64,000 nt of DNA from Peterkaempfera bronchialis (GCF_003258605.2 NZ_CP031264.1:4092001-4156000); one strand, 5' to 3'; positions 16,718 through 24,553 are shown, counted from the stretch's first letter. Notes: generated by a model not told the origin, from the letters alone. A program made the numbers and translations.

Positions 16718-17411
16718 CGGATCGCTCGCCACCCTGGCGGCTCTGGACGCGGCAGCCGACCGGGCCGTCAGGGTCGGGCTGCTGCTTCCCTGGGCGAACG
16801 TGGCGGTCGAGACCGAGCTGCCACGCCTCGGTCTGCGCAACACGGCCTTCCACCACGCCCGACTGGTTCCCGCGTCCCGGACGACAGCCGTCGACGAGTC
16901 GTTCTGGCACGGACTGCGGGCGGCGTCGGCGCAGGCGCTGGACTCGCTGTCCCACGTCGAGTTGGACGCGGTGGTCCTCGCGTGCACGTCGGCCGGGTTC
17001 ACCGGCGGACCGTCCTTGCCCACCGGTGTGTCCACGGCGTTCGACGCGGTGATCGGCGGCCTGGCCGCAGGGGGTCTGGCCCGGGTGGTGCTCGCCACCC
17101 CGTATCCGGCGGCGGTCACCGAGGCGGAGGCCGGCGCGTTCGGTGAGGCGGGCATCGACGTCCTGGGGCACGCGAGCCTCGGACTGGACGACGGGTACCC
17201 GAAGGTCACATCCGACCGCATCATGGCGCTGGTGGACCGGCTCCCGAAGCAGGCCGTCGAGGCCGCCGAGGCGGTGGTGCTGTCCTGCACCGGGTGGCAC
17301 ACCCTCCAGGCAGTTGCCGAGTTGGAGGGCCGCCTCCGGGTGCCCGTCCTCTCGTCCAACCTCGCCATGGCGCTCCTGGCCGCCCGCCTCAGTGCTGGAG
17401 TCACGACATGA
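16701..17411 (+). CDS. Asp/Glu racemase-superfamily protein (maleate isomerase-like)
   Basis: This 236-residue protein matches the Asp/Glu racemase and maleate isomerase/arylmalonate decarboxylase superfamily. The two catalytic cysteines of the family can be placed in VVLACTSAGF near residue 95 and VVLSCTGWHT near 196, and the N-terminus VRVGLLLPWANVAVETE fits the maleate isomerase branch. These enzymes need no cofactor and act on carboxylic acids. It overlaps the end of the radical SAM gene by 17 bp and the next gene by four, so translation is coupled. The reaction here is unknown. An acid substrate would be unusual in an otherwise nucleoside-like pathway. Confidence 0.82.
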   Translation: MQPLPDGSLATLAALDAAADRAVRVGLLLPWANVAVETELPRLGLRNTAFHHARLVPASRTTAVDESFWHGLRAASAQALDSLSHVELDAVVLACTSAGFTGGPSLPTGVSTAFDAVIGGLAAGGLARVVLATPYPAAVTEAEAGAFGEAGIDVLGHASLGLDDGYPKVTSDRIMALVDRLPKQAVEAAEAVVLSCTGWHTLQAVAELEGRLRVPVLSSNLAMALLAARLSAGVTT

Positions 17412-18253
17412 CCGCCCACCGTACGGCTGCGAAGCCGCTGGAGATCCGCCGGGTGCACCGGCTCGTCGCCCGCGTGGCCGGCCTGCCGGACGTCCGGGCC
17501 GAGGTCGAGGCCAACCACGACGAGAACCGCTGGTGGCCGATGTCGATCGCCGACCCCGGCGTGCGCATGCTCGCCGCGGGCTGGTCCACCCGGGTCTCCT
17601 ACCGGATGGTCGAGACCTACGCACGGGTGATCCGATCGGCGAACGCCCAGGGATTCGACACGCTGGTCGCCGCGACGGAGGCCGAACTCGCCGAGCTGGT
17701 ACGCCCTCTCGGCCTGGCACGGACCCGGATCGACTACCTGCGCTCCCTCGCCGAACTGCTCCAGAGCTGGAACAAGGAGGGCATCGACCCTGCCTCGCCG
17801 TCCACCGACGGCGACGAGCTGATCGTCGAGTTCGCCGAGCGCGTGCGCGGAGCCTCGTACAAGGTCGCCCAGTGCGCGCTGCTCACCGCTCGCGGCTACC
17901 ACTGCGGGATCATCCCGGTGGACTCCGGCATGGTCACCAAACTGGCTCCTGCCCTGGGCATCGACCTGCCCTCCGGAGCAGTGGCCCACGAGCGCATGCG
18001 CCACGTCCTGGAGGCCGCCGTCCACGCTCGCGCGGCCGACTTCCGCTCCCTGGCCGCCGAGCACGGGTACCAGGTGACCATTCCGGAGGAAGCGCAGCCC
18101 ACCTGGTGGGTGCACCTCGTCCTGATCTACTTCAAGCGCCTGTACCTCAACGGGCCGTCCCCGCGGCTCTGCCGCAACCGGCCGCTGTGCACCAAAGTCG
18201 TCGGCTGCGCTCACCGCAGCCGCCCCGCGCGGCCGTCGGGTGGGAAGGCGTGA
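17408..18253 (+). CDS. HhH-GPD (endonuclease III-like) protein
   Basis: This 281-residue protein fits the helix-hairpin-helix/Gly-Pro-Asp DNA glycosylase fold by motif order. A helical region with GLARTRIDYLRSLAELL (near 101) is followed by the hairpin-like RGASYKVAQCALL (near 148), whose Lys aligns with the catalytic Lys of endonuclease III, and then IIPVDSGMVTKLAPALG (near 172), whose Asp matches the catalytic Asp of VDTHV. The C-terminus has CRNRPLCTKVVGC, a Cys cluster where endonuclease III carries its Fe-S loop, though spacing differs and the first Cys is missing. It starts in an ATGA overlap. A DNA glycosylase within a nucleotide metabolism operon could remove a modified base, but a non-DNA role is possible. 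Confidence 0.6.
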   Translation: MTAHRTAAKPLEIRRVHRLVARVAGLPDVRAEVEANHDENRWWPMSIADPGVRMLAAGWSTRVSYRMVETYARVIRSANAQGFDTLVAATEAELAELVRPLGLARTRIDYLRSLAELLQSWNKEGIDPASPSTDGDELIVEFAERVRGASYKVAQCALLTARGYHCGIIPVDSGMVTKLAPALGIDLPSGAVAHERMRHVLEAAVHARAADFRSLAAEHGYQVTIPEEAQPTWWVHLVLIYFKRLYLNGPSPRLCRNRPLCTKVVGCAHRSRPARPSGGKA

Positions 18254-19068
18254 CGCGTCTCGACGTGATCGGCAACGTCAGCAGGGACGTGACCCGCTAC
18301 CCGGACCACCGCGGAGGTGCGCGTCTCGGCGGCGCCGCGCTGCTGGTGGCGCTGGCGGCAGCCAGGGCTGGACGCCCGGCCGCACCGGTCTGCGTGCTCG
18401 GCGGCGACCTGGCCCACCTGCCGCAGGCACCCGGGTTCGACAGGATCGACTGGTCGGCGCACGGTCCGGCCGAGGGCCCGTCCACCCGCTTCGACCTGGA
18501 GTACGACCTTCGGGGCGAACTGGTCGCCGTCCGTAGCGACTACGGCGTCGCCGACCGGCTCACGCAGCATGCCCTGGCCCACGTGAACCGACATCCGGGC
18601 AGCCAGTACCACGTCTGCTGCCGCCGCCCTCTGGATACGGGAGCGGTCCTCAACAGGCTCGTGCACCACGGGGCTGCCTTCAGCGTCGACTTCTTCCTGC
18701 CGAGCGCGGAGGACATGATCCGGGCCGCCACCCCTTGGCTCAGCCGAGCCGGCACGGTGTTCGTCAACGCGGCCGAGTACCGGCTGCTGCGGTCGATCAC
18801 CGATACGGCGGCGCTGCCGCACATCGTGGTGACCGACGGCCCTCGCGCGGCGCGGGTGTGGGCCTTCGGCCAGCAGGTCGCCTCGGTGGTTCCTCCGCCA
18901 CGTCCGCCACGCGAGGTGTCGGGGGCCGGTGACACCTTGGCCGGCACCTTCCTCGCCCACCGGTCGCAAGGTGCCCCACCCGCCCGCGCGCTCGCCGAAG
19001 CAGTAGCGGCAGCTGCTTGTTACGTGGCAGCACCGTCCCTTCCGATCCCGGCGCCGCGCCGCGCCTGA
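18250..19068 (+). CDS. PfkB-family carbohydrate/nucleoside kinase
   Basis: This 272-residue ribokinase-like protein carries the hallmark anion-hole motif VSGAGDTLAGTFL near residue 222, with the catalytic Asp in GAGDT. N-terminal motifs LDVIGNVSRDVTRYP and a Gly-rich RLGGAALLVALAAARAG are as expected for the sugar-binding lid. PfkB members phosphorylate ribose, adenosine, other nucleosides or sugars. The GTG at 18250 forms a GTGA overlap with the gene before. It is shorter than typical ribokinases (about 300). In this operon a nucleoside or deoxyribose substrate is plausible and would feed the kinase encoded at 20037. Confidence 0.85.
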   Translation: MTRLDVIGNVSRDVTRYPDHRGGARLGGAALLVALAAARAGRPAAPVCVLGGDLAHLPQAPGFDRIDWSAHGPAEGPSTRFDLEYDLRGELVAVRSDYGVADRLTQHALAHVNRHPGSQYHVCCRRPLDTGAVLNRLVHHGAAFSVDFFLPSAEDMIRAATPWLSRAGTVFVNAAEYRLLRSITDTAALPHIVVTDGPRAARVWAFGQQVASVVPPPRPPREVSGAGDTLAGTFLAHRSQGAPPARALAEAVAAAACYVAAPSLPIPAPRRA

Positions 19069-19092
19069 CCACCTGCCTGGGGGCTCGTCCCG

Positions 19093-20040
19093 GTGTCCAT
19101 CTACATAGCCCATCGACTCTTCGCCGCACACGACCGCGCCCTCGCCGCCGACCTCGCCGAGCGGCTGACCGGGAAGGTCGGCGCTGACCGCGTCTTCCTG
19201 CCCTTCTGCGACACCGACGAGGAGGACCTGGTCGCCGAGGTCAAAGGCCGCCGCCTCTTCGAGCTGGACCGTGACCGCCTCGGCCGTCTCGACGCGATGG
19301 TCGCGCTCCTGCACGGGCCGAGCCTGGACGACGGCGTGTGCATGGAGATCGGATACGCCACCGCCAACGGCATCCCGGTCGTCGTGCTCACCACCGACTT
19401 CCAGACCTACTCGCTGACCGGACGGGACATTCTGCTCGACTTCCCCGACCCCCTCATCCAGGCGGTGGCCACCCATGTCATCCGAGTACCCCGCCTCGGG
19501 CCGGCGCCTGCGGCACGTCACCGGGGTTTCTCCCGGTACGCGGCATTCCGGTCCCGGAACCTGGCCCAGGGCGACAGCGCACTCGACGCGGCAGTCGAGG
19601 TACTGCCGGACCTGTCGGCTTCCGGTTCACAGCCGACAACCCCCGCTGAGCCCGGGCCCGTCCACGTCGAGGGATCACCGTACGCGGCGTGGGGACACGA
19701 CCATCTCGCCAAAGCCTGCGTGGATGCCGGATACAAAGTGACCCTGCCCCAGCGGTTCACGGCCGCCGACCCCATCGCCGGAGCCTTGGCGGACCTGACC
19801 GCGGCACGCACGGCGTCCCGGCTCCTGGCCGACGTGTCCGGTCCGGAGACCCCGCCCGGAACCGCCCTGCTGATCGGCGCCGCCCTCGCGTCCGGTGTGC
19901 GGATCGCCGCGTACCAACCACGCCCGACGTACACCCATGCCGTCGGCCGGGAGCCCAACTGGCGGAACCTCATGATCCAGTACGCCGCCGATGCCCACCT
20001 CGACGAACCGAAGGCGGTGCGGGCATGGCTGGCGGCGTGA
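19093..20040 (+). CDS. Nucleoside 2-deoxyribosyltransferase-like protein with two related domains
   Basis: This 315-residue protein begins SIYIAHRLFAAHDRALA and has LDAMVALLHG followed by DDGVCMEIGYATANGIPVV near residue 78. The Glu aligns with the nucleophile of nucleoside 2-deoxyribosyltransferases, which swap the base on a 2'-deoxynucleoside through a covalent deoxyribosyl intermediate. The second half (residues 190-315) has a similar order: HDHLAKACVDAGYKVTLPQ, a helix-strand ending LLADVSG, then GTALLIGAALASGVRIAAYQ. I read it as a degenerate second copy in which the Glu is not obvious. Family members are usually about 150 residues, so this looks like a tandem fusion. The GTG at 19093 is 25 bp after the kinase. 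Confidence 0.75.
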   Translation: MSIYIAHRLFAAHDRALAADLAERLTGKVGADRVFLPFCDTDEEDLVAEVKGRRLFELDRDRLGRLDAMVALLHGPSLDDGVCMEIGYATANGIPVVVLTTDFQTYSLTGRDILLDFPDPLIQAVATHVIRVPRLGPAPAARHRGFSRYAAFRSRNLAQGDSALDAAVEVLPDLSASGSQPTTPAEPGPVHVEGSPYAAWGHDHLAKACVDAGYKVTLPQRFTAADPIAGALADLTAARTASRLLADVSGPETPPGTALLIGAALASGVRIAAYQPRPTYTHAVGREPNWRNLMIQYAADAHLDEPKAVRAWLAA

Positions 20041-20537
20041 CTCTGGACGAGATGGCCGGCGCCCACGACACGCTCGTCCTCGAAGATCCCGACGGGGTCG
20101 GCAAGAGCACACTGGCCGAACGCCTCTCGGCCCGGCACGGCTTCCAGGTCGTCCACTCACAGCAGACGCCCGATCACCTCGACCTGGCCGACCGGTACCG
20201 GACCATCCTCGACGGCGCCGGCCGTATCCTCTTCGACCGATGCTTCGTCAGCGAGCTGGTCTACGGGCCCTTGTACCGCGGCAGATCACGCATCACCTGG
20301 AGCCAGGCGATCGACCTGGCAGAAAGCGTGATCGCCCGCACGGGCCTCATCGTCCACCTGACCGCTCCCCCGGCCGTCATCCGACAGCGCCTCATCGCCC
20401 GCGACGGCGAAGCGGTGCGACTGGAGGAGATCTCCGCGCTGGTGACCGGCTACCAGCGGGTCTTCTCCTCACTCGCGGACTACACGAAGGTGCTCACCAT
20501 CGACACCACGACCCTCGAACTCCCGCCAGCAGGGTGA
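20037..20537 (+). CDS. dTMP kinase-like P-loop nucleotide kinase
   Basis: This 166-residue kinase has a Walker A in EDPDGVGKSTLAERL near residue 17 and the FDRCFVSELVYG stretch near 69, matching the DRY/F-x-x-S motif that thymidylate and deoxynucleoside kinases use to hold the substrate. A lid-like Arg pair is near VIRQRLIARDG. The usual first Gly of the P-loop is replaced (EDPDGVGK). The GTG at 20037 makes a GTGA overlap with the gene before. An ATG at 20025 would add four residues. It is shorter than bacterial Tmk (about 210). It would phosphorylate a (deoxy)nucleoside monophosphate, possibly a modified one. Confidence 0.78.
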   Translation: MTLDEMAGAHDTLVLEDPDGVGKSTLAERLSARHGFQVVHSQQTPDHLDLADRYRTILDGAGRILFDRCFVSELVYGPLYRGRSRITWSQAIDLAESVIARTGLIVHLTAPPAVIRQRLIARDGEAVRLEEISALVTGYQRVFSSLADYTKVLTIDTTTLELPPAG

Positions 20538-20617
20538 CGGCGGCCGAAGCCGGCCCGCCGGGACCACTTCCGCCGCTAGGCTGCGGCAGCACCCGCTGAA
20601 CCGCCGCCGGAGAAGTC

Positions 20618-20923
20618 ATGGACATCACAACCGCCCAGAAGCTCGCCTGGGAGAACAAGAACCTCAAGGGGTTCAACACCACGGACACAGCCCTGGAGTT
20701 CGGGCTCCTGACCGCAGAGGTCGGCGAAGCCTTCACCGCCTGGCGAAAGGGCCTGCCCGACCTCGGCGAGGAACTGGCCGACGTGCTGCTCTACCTCGTG
20801 GCCCTGGCCGAGATGAACGGCGTCGACCTCGACTCCGAAGTCGCCCGGAAGATCGAGAAGAACACCCGGCGCACCTACGAACGCAACGAACACGGAACGC
20901 CCATCAGGACAAGCGCCGAGTAA
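20618..20923 (+). CDS. MazG-like nucleotide pyrophosphohydrolase
   Basis: This 101-residue all-alpha protein has the metal-binding acidic pattern of the MazG/dCTPase/dUTPase-like family: EFGLLTAEVGEAFTAW near residue 28 and EELADVLLYLVALAEMNG near 51. Such proteins hydrolyse (deoxy)nucleoside triphosphates to monophosphates and pyrophosphate, often house-cleaning or removing a competing nucleotide. It is last in the operon, 80 bp after the kinase stop, with its own GGAGAAG ribosome site. Its pairing with a nucleotide kinase and a deoxyribosyltransferase strongly suggests a deoxynucleotide-related pathway. Confidence 0.85.
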   Translation: MDITTAQKLAWENKNLKGFNTTDTALEFGLLTAEVGEAFTAWRKGLPDLGEELADVLLYLVALAEMNGVDLDSEVARKIEKNTRRTYERNEHGTPIRTSAE

Positions 20924-20940
20924 CCCCTGCCGTCGCGGCA

Positions 20941-22097
20941 CTCCGTGAGAGCTGCAACCAGGAGGACCGGCTCACTCCCTGGGTTCAAGTGGTCCTCGCA
21001 ACTGCCCAGTTCGGGGATGGCTCAGGACTGTGAGACCCGCAGGAGATCCAGCGCTACCAGCTCGCTCTTCCCACACGCAACATCTCCCGCAACGGGCTCG
21101 GACTCCAGGACTCAATCCGCCTGACCCTCCACGAGTTTCTCGCCCGTCCGGTCGATGACGACAAGTCTCTCTATGACGCCCTGCGGTGGCTGCTGTTCCG
21201 TCGCTGGACGAACGTCCCGGACGCCCGCCGCACGCTTCGCCACTGCCCGAACGAGAGTGTCAATAGGTGTACCCGGGAAGATATCGCGCTCACCCCCAGA
21301 CACCCCCCTACCGTTCCGAGTGCCCGAACTGCGGCGGCCCCATCTACCTGGCCGACATCCTGCGCATGCACGAACTTGTTGACGACGAGCAAGGTGCCAG
21401 TCGAATCACCTCCTACCTACTCTCCGCGCTTGAGACCCTTGCCCTGGTCCACGTGATCCACGCGCTCTGGGAGATGAAGCCGATCCTGCTGCGGGAGTTC
21501 TTGTTCATCAAGGACGGCCCGCTCGCTCTCTTCGGTCAGGTCTTCACGCTGGCCGACCCCCTGCGCGACCTGGCGAACTTTCTTGCCTCGTACCGTGATC
21601 CATCCGACCCGAGCAAGGTCCTGCCGCTCCTCAACGTGGTGGGCCTCGAGAAGAGCGGCTCCTTCGTCGAGCACGCAGTGCACATCGAGAAGAGTCTCGA
21701 CAAGGCGCTCGCGGAGGCCAAGACCGAGGGAGACTTCGCCGGTGTGGTTCTTCCCCTGTCAAACGAGTACATCTACGAGTACGTCGTTCCCGGCGATCCT
21801 GGGGGCACGATCACGTACGGACAGAACACGTACTGGGGCGGCAAGATGATCTTCAAGGCGAAGGACGGCAGCACCTACGTGGCAACCGTCCCGACCCTGG
21901 GCGGACATAAGTCCGACCCGAAGATCGACGACTACATCAACCTCACCGACGTACTGGCTGCCGTCTCGGGACTCCGCTGCTCCATGTACGACAACGCGCT
22001 GATCCCAGTAGCGCTGGCGAACCGGCTCGTGTCGCTCTCCGAGGTCCCGAGCAGTCGCATCCTGGAGTCCTTCGCTCGCGGCACAATCCGCAGATAG
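20941..22097 (+). pseudogene. NurA-domain nuclease-like gene, disrupted
   Basis: Two reading frames together give a protein resembling NurA-domain (double-strand-break repair nuclease-like) proteins. Frame one (20941 to about 21290) reads TPWVQVVLATAQFGDGSG, an in-frame TGA at 21031, then RYQLALPTRNISRNGLGLQDS and ALRWLLFRRWTNVPD. A shift near 21260-21310 moves into the frame that runs to 22097, with CPNCGGPIYLADILRMHE, LREFLFIKDGPLALFGQ and TYGQNTYWGGKMIF. The Asp in FIKDGP is a likely catalytic residue. An early stop, a frameshift and a missing N-terminus make this inactive as read. The 276-codon distal frame could in principle start at GTG 21267. Base composition is lower in G+C than the neighbours. 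Confidence 0.65.
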
Positions 22098-22482
22098 CTG
22101 GTACTGGTCATGAGCGAGCACCCGACCAGCCTTCATCATGCTTACTCCCCTCAAATTCCAACGAGGAATCCACCACTGCGTTGCCCCGCTGGGCACGGTC
22201 GATATGCGCGGGGACGATGAGGTACAGAAACACCGTCAAGGCGACTGGGCCACGTAGCCCAACAGCTGTTCAATATGGAAGCGCAGGCAGTCGCGGACTC
22301 CGGTGGAGCAGGAGCAGGTCGCTGCGGACGGGGTGGAATTCCGCCCGCAGGCGTGAGCATTGCGTGAGCGGACGGCGCCGGACAGGGCGCCCCGCGCCGG
22401 ACCACGCGACCTGCTGCGTGGCGCTGGCCAGCACGGTCAGCACCACGCGGCAGGGTCAGGCACCCCTGATCATGATTCCCGT
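22098..22482. other. 385-bp gene-free stretch before the right attachment repeat
   Basis: No convincing coding frame, RNA gene or repeat was found here. Codon-position bias is absent in all frames. It may be decayed sequence from the element's replication or excision region. Confidence 0.5.
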
Positions 22483-22625
22483 CGCTCTCCTAAAGCGGGT
22501 GTCGCAGGTTCGAATCCTGCCTGGGGCACAGGTAAAAGCACAGGTCAGAGGCCCTTCTGTCGAGACGGCGGGGGGGCCTCTGACGTTGCAGCACACATTC
22601 AGCACACATCAGGCCGCGGCGGCCA
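22483..22625 (+). repeat. Right attachment-site repeat (attR-like, 143 bp)
   Basis: This is the right copy of the 143-bp direct repeat. It contains the 3' 45 nt of tRNA-Arg from within the anticodon stem, the same hairpin and the same flank. The 5' half of the tRNA is absent, so no functional tRNA is made here. Confidence 0.8.
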
Positions 22626-22846
22626 CGCTGCGCGTCGAGGCGGTCGGGCACCTCGTCCAGTCGGTCGGGCCAGAGGTGACCGTACGTGTCCAGCGTGAGC
22701 GTGGCGGTCTTGTGGCCGAGCATGGTCTGGACGACCTTGACGGCCGCGCCGCTGGCAATCGCCAACGAGGCGGCCGTGTGCCGGAGTTTGTGAGGTGTGA
22801 CTCCCAGATCGCCGAGTCCAGCCGCGACGACCGCTGCCTTGGAGGG
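22490..22846 (-). pseudogene. Tyrosine integrase, C-terminal fragment
   Basis: The minus-strand frame from just after a TGA at 22847 encodes the end of a phage-type integrase: GDLGVTPHKLRHTAASLAIA with the catalytic HXXR, then MLGHKTATLTLDTYGHLWPD with the second His and the Tyr nucleophile. The first two thirds of the protein are missing and the frame upstream is closed. The frame stays open through the attachment repeat to 22490. The position, pointing into the right repeat, is typical for the integrase of a tRNA-targeting element. As read the protein is inactive. Confidence 0.85.
22545..22583. terminator. Hairpin in right repeat
   Basis: Same perfect 10-bp inverted repeat as in the left copy (22545-22554 and 22574-22583). 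Confidence 0.55.
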
Positions 22847-22956
22847 TCAGTGATGAAGTGGCAGAACGCCCGCACCGCCTCGGAGTACGAGAGGCCCAAG
22901 TGTGCCGGGGCGTCGAAGCCTCTGCGGCGGCGCGGCGGCCCGGTGCGGGCCGGGTC

Positions 22957-23538
22957 TCAGCGGAGGTGGCGGGGGGTGCGGCGGCGGGTGCCCGCGTGGA
23001 TCCGGATGCGCGCGGGCAGTTGGTCCTGTCCGAGCGCCTGCCGAAGGTGGGCCAGTGCCTCCCGCTCGATCCGGGCACGCACCTGGCCGAGGTGGGCGTC
23101 TGCCGTGACGCCGACGTGCAGGGTCAGCGCGGGGTAGCGAGTGCTCCGGGTGAGCCGGGCGTGCGCCCGTCGGACTCCCCGGTAGGACTCGACCTCGTCC
23201 TCCAGCGCATCGGTGACCGCAGTGGCGCTGACCCGTGTGGCGCCTCGGCGGTCGTCGGGTTCGACCGTAACCCTGCGGACCACTTCCGGGCGGAGCAGCG
23301 CCAGCAGCCAGCCCAGGCCGGCCAGCGCCACCAGGGCGGCGGCCACACCGGCCGCCAGCCAGAACCAACCCGAGGTGGCCACGTAGTCTTCTGTGCCGGG
23401 AGCGAGCAGTGCCGTGTCCGGGCCGCCCGCGCCGAACAGCCCGGTGCCCCGCAGCAGGGCGAGCACTCCTCCGGCGAGCAGTACCAGGCCGACCACGGCG
23501 AGCCCGACGCGGCTGACGCGGCCGAGTTGCCCGCTCAT
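22957..23538 (-). CDS. AmaP-like alkaline shock membrane anchor protein
   Basis: This 193-residue protein has two membrane segments (about residues 12-30 and 58-84) separated by an outside loop, then a cytoplasmic domain with RVTVEPDDRRGATRVSATAV and TLHVGVTADAHLGQVRARIERE. This is the layout of AmaP, which anchors Asp23-type proteins at the membrane. It is the last gene of a six-gene operon and starts in an ATGA overlap with the gene before. The C-terminal Arg-rich tail is probably cytoplasmic. Confidence 0.75.
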   Translation of the reverse strand: MSGQLGRVSRVGLAVVGLVLLAGGVLALLRGTGLFGAGGPDTALLAPGTEDYVATSGWFWLAAGVAAALVALAGLGWLLALLRPEVVRRVTVEPDDRRGATRVSATAVTDALEDEVESYRGVRRAHARLTRSTRYPALTLHVGVTADAHLGQVRARIEREALAHLRQALGQDQLPARIRIHAGTRRRTPRHLR

Positions 23539-24071
23539 GACCGGCCCGTTCTGGCGCGCACCCGGGCGGTGACCTTGTACTCATGCTCGGTGCGGATCGC
23601 GGCGAGCCGTTCGGCGACCACCGTACGGACGACCTCGGGCAGGTCCTGGGGGTCGCGCAGTGGTGTGCTCGCGTGGACCTGGACTCGGCGGCCACGCAGC
23701 CGCACCCGGTTCCGGTCGATCCCGTCGATGCGCCCGACCTCGTCGGCCACGGCGCGGCGCAGGCTCTGCCGGGTGGTGGCGGCATCGACGTGCTCGTCAC
23801 CGGTGCGCAGGGGGACCATCCCGCGCCTGCCCCGGTCGGCGGAGCTCCAGAGCAGGAGCAGACCGGCGAGGGCGAAAGCCGCGGCGACCGCCAGGATGGG
23901 GATGTCGCCCCAGCGGCTCGCGCGCAGGCGGCCGGCGATCGACTGCTGCGGCCAGACCAGCGGGGCGTGTCCCGCCGCCACGGCGACCACGTCGATCAGC
24001 ACGGTCAGGCCGGCCGCAGCCAGCACGAGGGCCAGTAGGAGGCACAGGAGCCTGGTGCGGGTGCTCGTCAC
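23535..24071 (-). CDS. DUF6286-type membrane protein of the Asp23/Gls24 operon
   Basis: This 178-residue protein has two hydrophobic segments (residues 8-33 and 58-75) and a C-terminal cytoplasmic domain with TRQSLRRAVADEVGRIDGID and RVQVHASTPLRDPQDLPE, similar to DUF6286. It is organised like the AmaP-like neighbour and may form a membrane complex with it and the two Asp23-type proteins. It overlaps both neighbours by four bases. Confidence 0.75.
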   Translation of the reverse strand: MTSTRTRLLCLLLALVLAAAGLTVLIDVVAVAAGHAPLVWPQQSIAGRLRASRWGDIPILAVAAAFALAGLLLLWSSADRGRRGMVPLRTGDEHVDAATTRQSLRRAVADEVGRIDGIDRNRVRLRGRRVQVHASTPLRDPQDLPEVVRTVVAERLAAIRTEHEYKVTARVRARTGRS

Positions 24072-24553
24072 CGTACCCTCCGTCGGTAGGCGGCCGGCCC
24101 GGGCAGATCGGCGACCTCGATGTCCACCTGGGCGACGTGCAGGCCGGTCAGGTCTTCGACCCGGTTGATGATGTGGGCCCGCAACCGGCGTGCGATCTCA
24201 CGGACCGGGGCAGGCCAGGGCAGCGACACGGTGACCGCGACGGCGGCGGTCTGCCCGTCGACCCAGGCGGCCACCTTCGCGGCCTGCCGGATCTCCTCCT
24301 GCCCCGGCGGCACCGGGGGCAGCCGATGGCCCATGGCGTCGGTGCGGGCTGCGTCCCGGACCGCCTTGGCGGTGATCTTCTCCACGACCCGGTCGGCGAT
24401 GACGGTGCGCCCTCGGTCGTAGGCCGCCGGAGGCTGCTGGGGCTGCTTCGGCTCCTGAAACTCCTGAAACTCCTGAAACTCCTGGGGCTCCTGGACGGCC
24501 GTTGCGCCCGTGGCATCGGCAGCGGGGACGCCGGGGTGCTGGGCGTTGTTCAT
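24068..24553 (-). CDS. Asp23/Gls24 family protein with QEF repeat
   Basis: This 161-residue protein has an N-terminal low-complexity stretch containing QEFQEFQEFQE (residues 23-33) and an Asp23/Gls24-type domain after residue 45. Its motifs RGRTVIADRVVEKITAKAVRDA, VAVTVSLPWPAPVREIA and EDLTGLHVAQVDIEV closely follow the other Asp23 protein of the operon. The start at 24553 makes an ATGA overlap with the small membrane protein gene. The family is linked to envelope or alkaline stress in Gram-positive bacteria; its role in actinomycetes is largely unknown. Confidence 0.85.
   Translation of the reverse strand: MNNAQHPGVPAADATGATAVQEPQEFQEFQEFQEPKQPQQPPAAYDRGRTVIADRVVEKITAKAVRDAARTDAMGHRLPPVPPGQEEIRQAAKVAAWVDGQTAAVAVTVSLPWPAPVREIARRLRAHIINRVEDLTGLHVAQVDIEVADLPGPAAYRRRVR
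24452..24495. repeat. 9-bp tandem repeat in Asp23-type gene
   Basis: Nearly five copies of ctcctgaaa/ctcctgggg, in frame, encode the QEF repeat. Copy number may vary between strains. Confidence 0.8.

Larger units (their letters stand above)
4637..22625. mobile_element. tRNA-Arg-integrated genomic island (degenerate integrative element)
   Basis: The 18-kb segment is bounded by direct repeats (4637-4779 and 22483-22625) that start inside the tRNA-Arg gene. This is the usual signature of an element inserted by a tyrosine integrase. A C-terminal integrase fragment sits against the right repeat. I found no replication initiator, FtsK/TraB-like transfer protein or excisionase, so the element probably cannot move by itself. 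The cargo is metabolic: two gene sets, a regulator pair, DUF6907-type and zinc-finger orphan proteins, an IS256 fragment and a decayed NurA-like gene. Truncated genes at 10133, 10729-11157, 20941-22097 and 22490-22846 show decay. Confidence 0.77.

Noticed and set aside
22490-22560. Peptide PRQDSNLRHPL ending the integrase frame
   Set aside because: It is translated from the tRNA T-arm repeat and not evidence of a separate gene.
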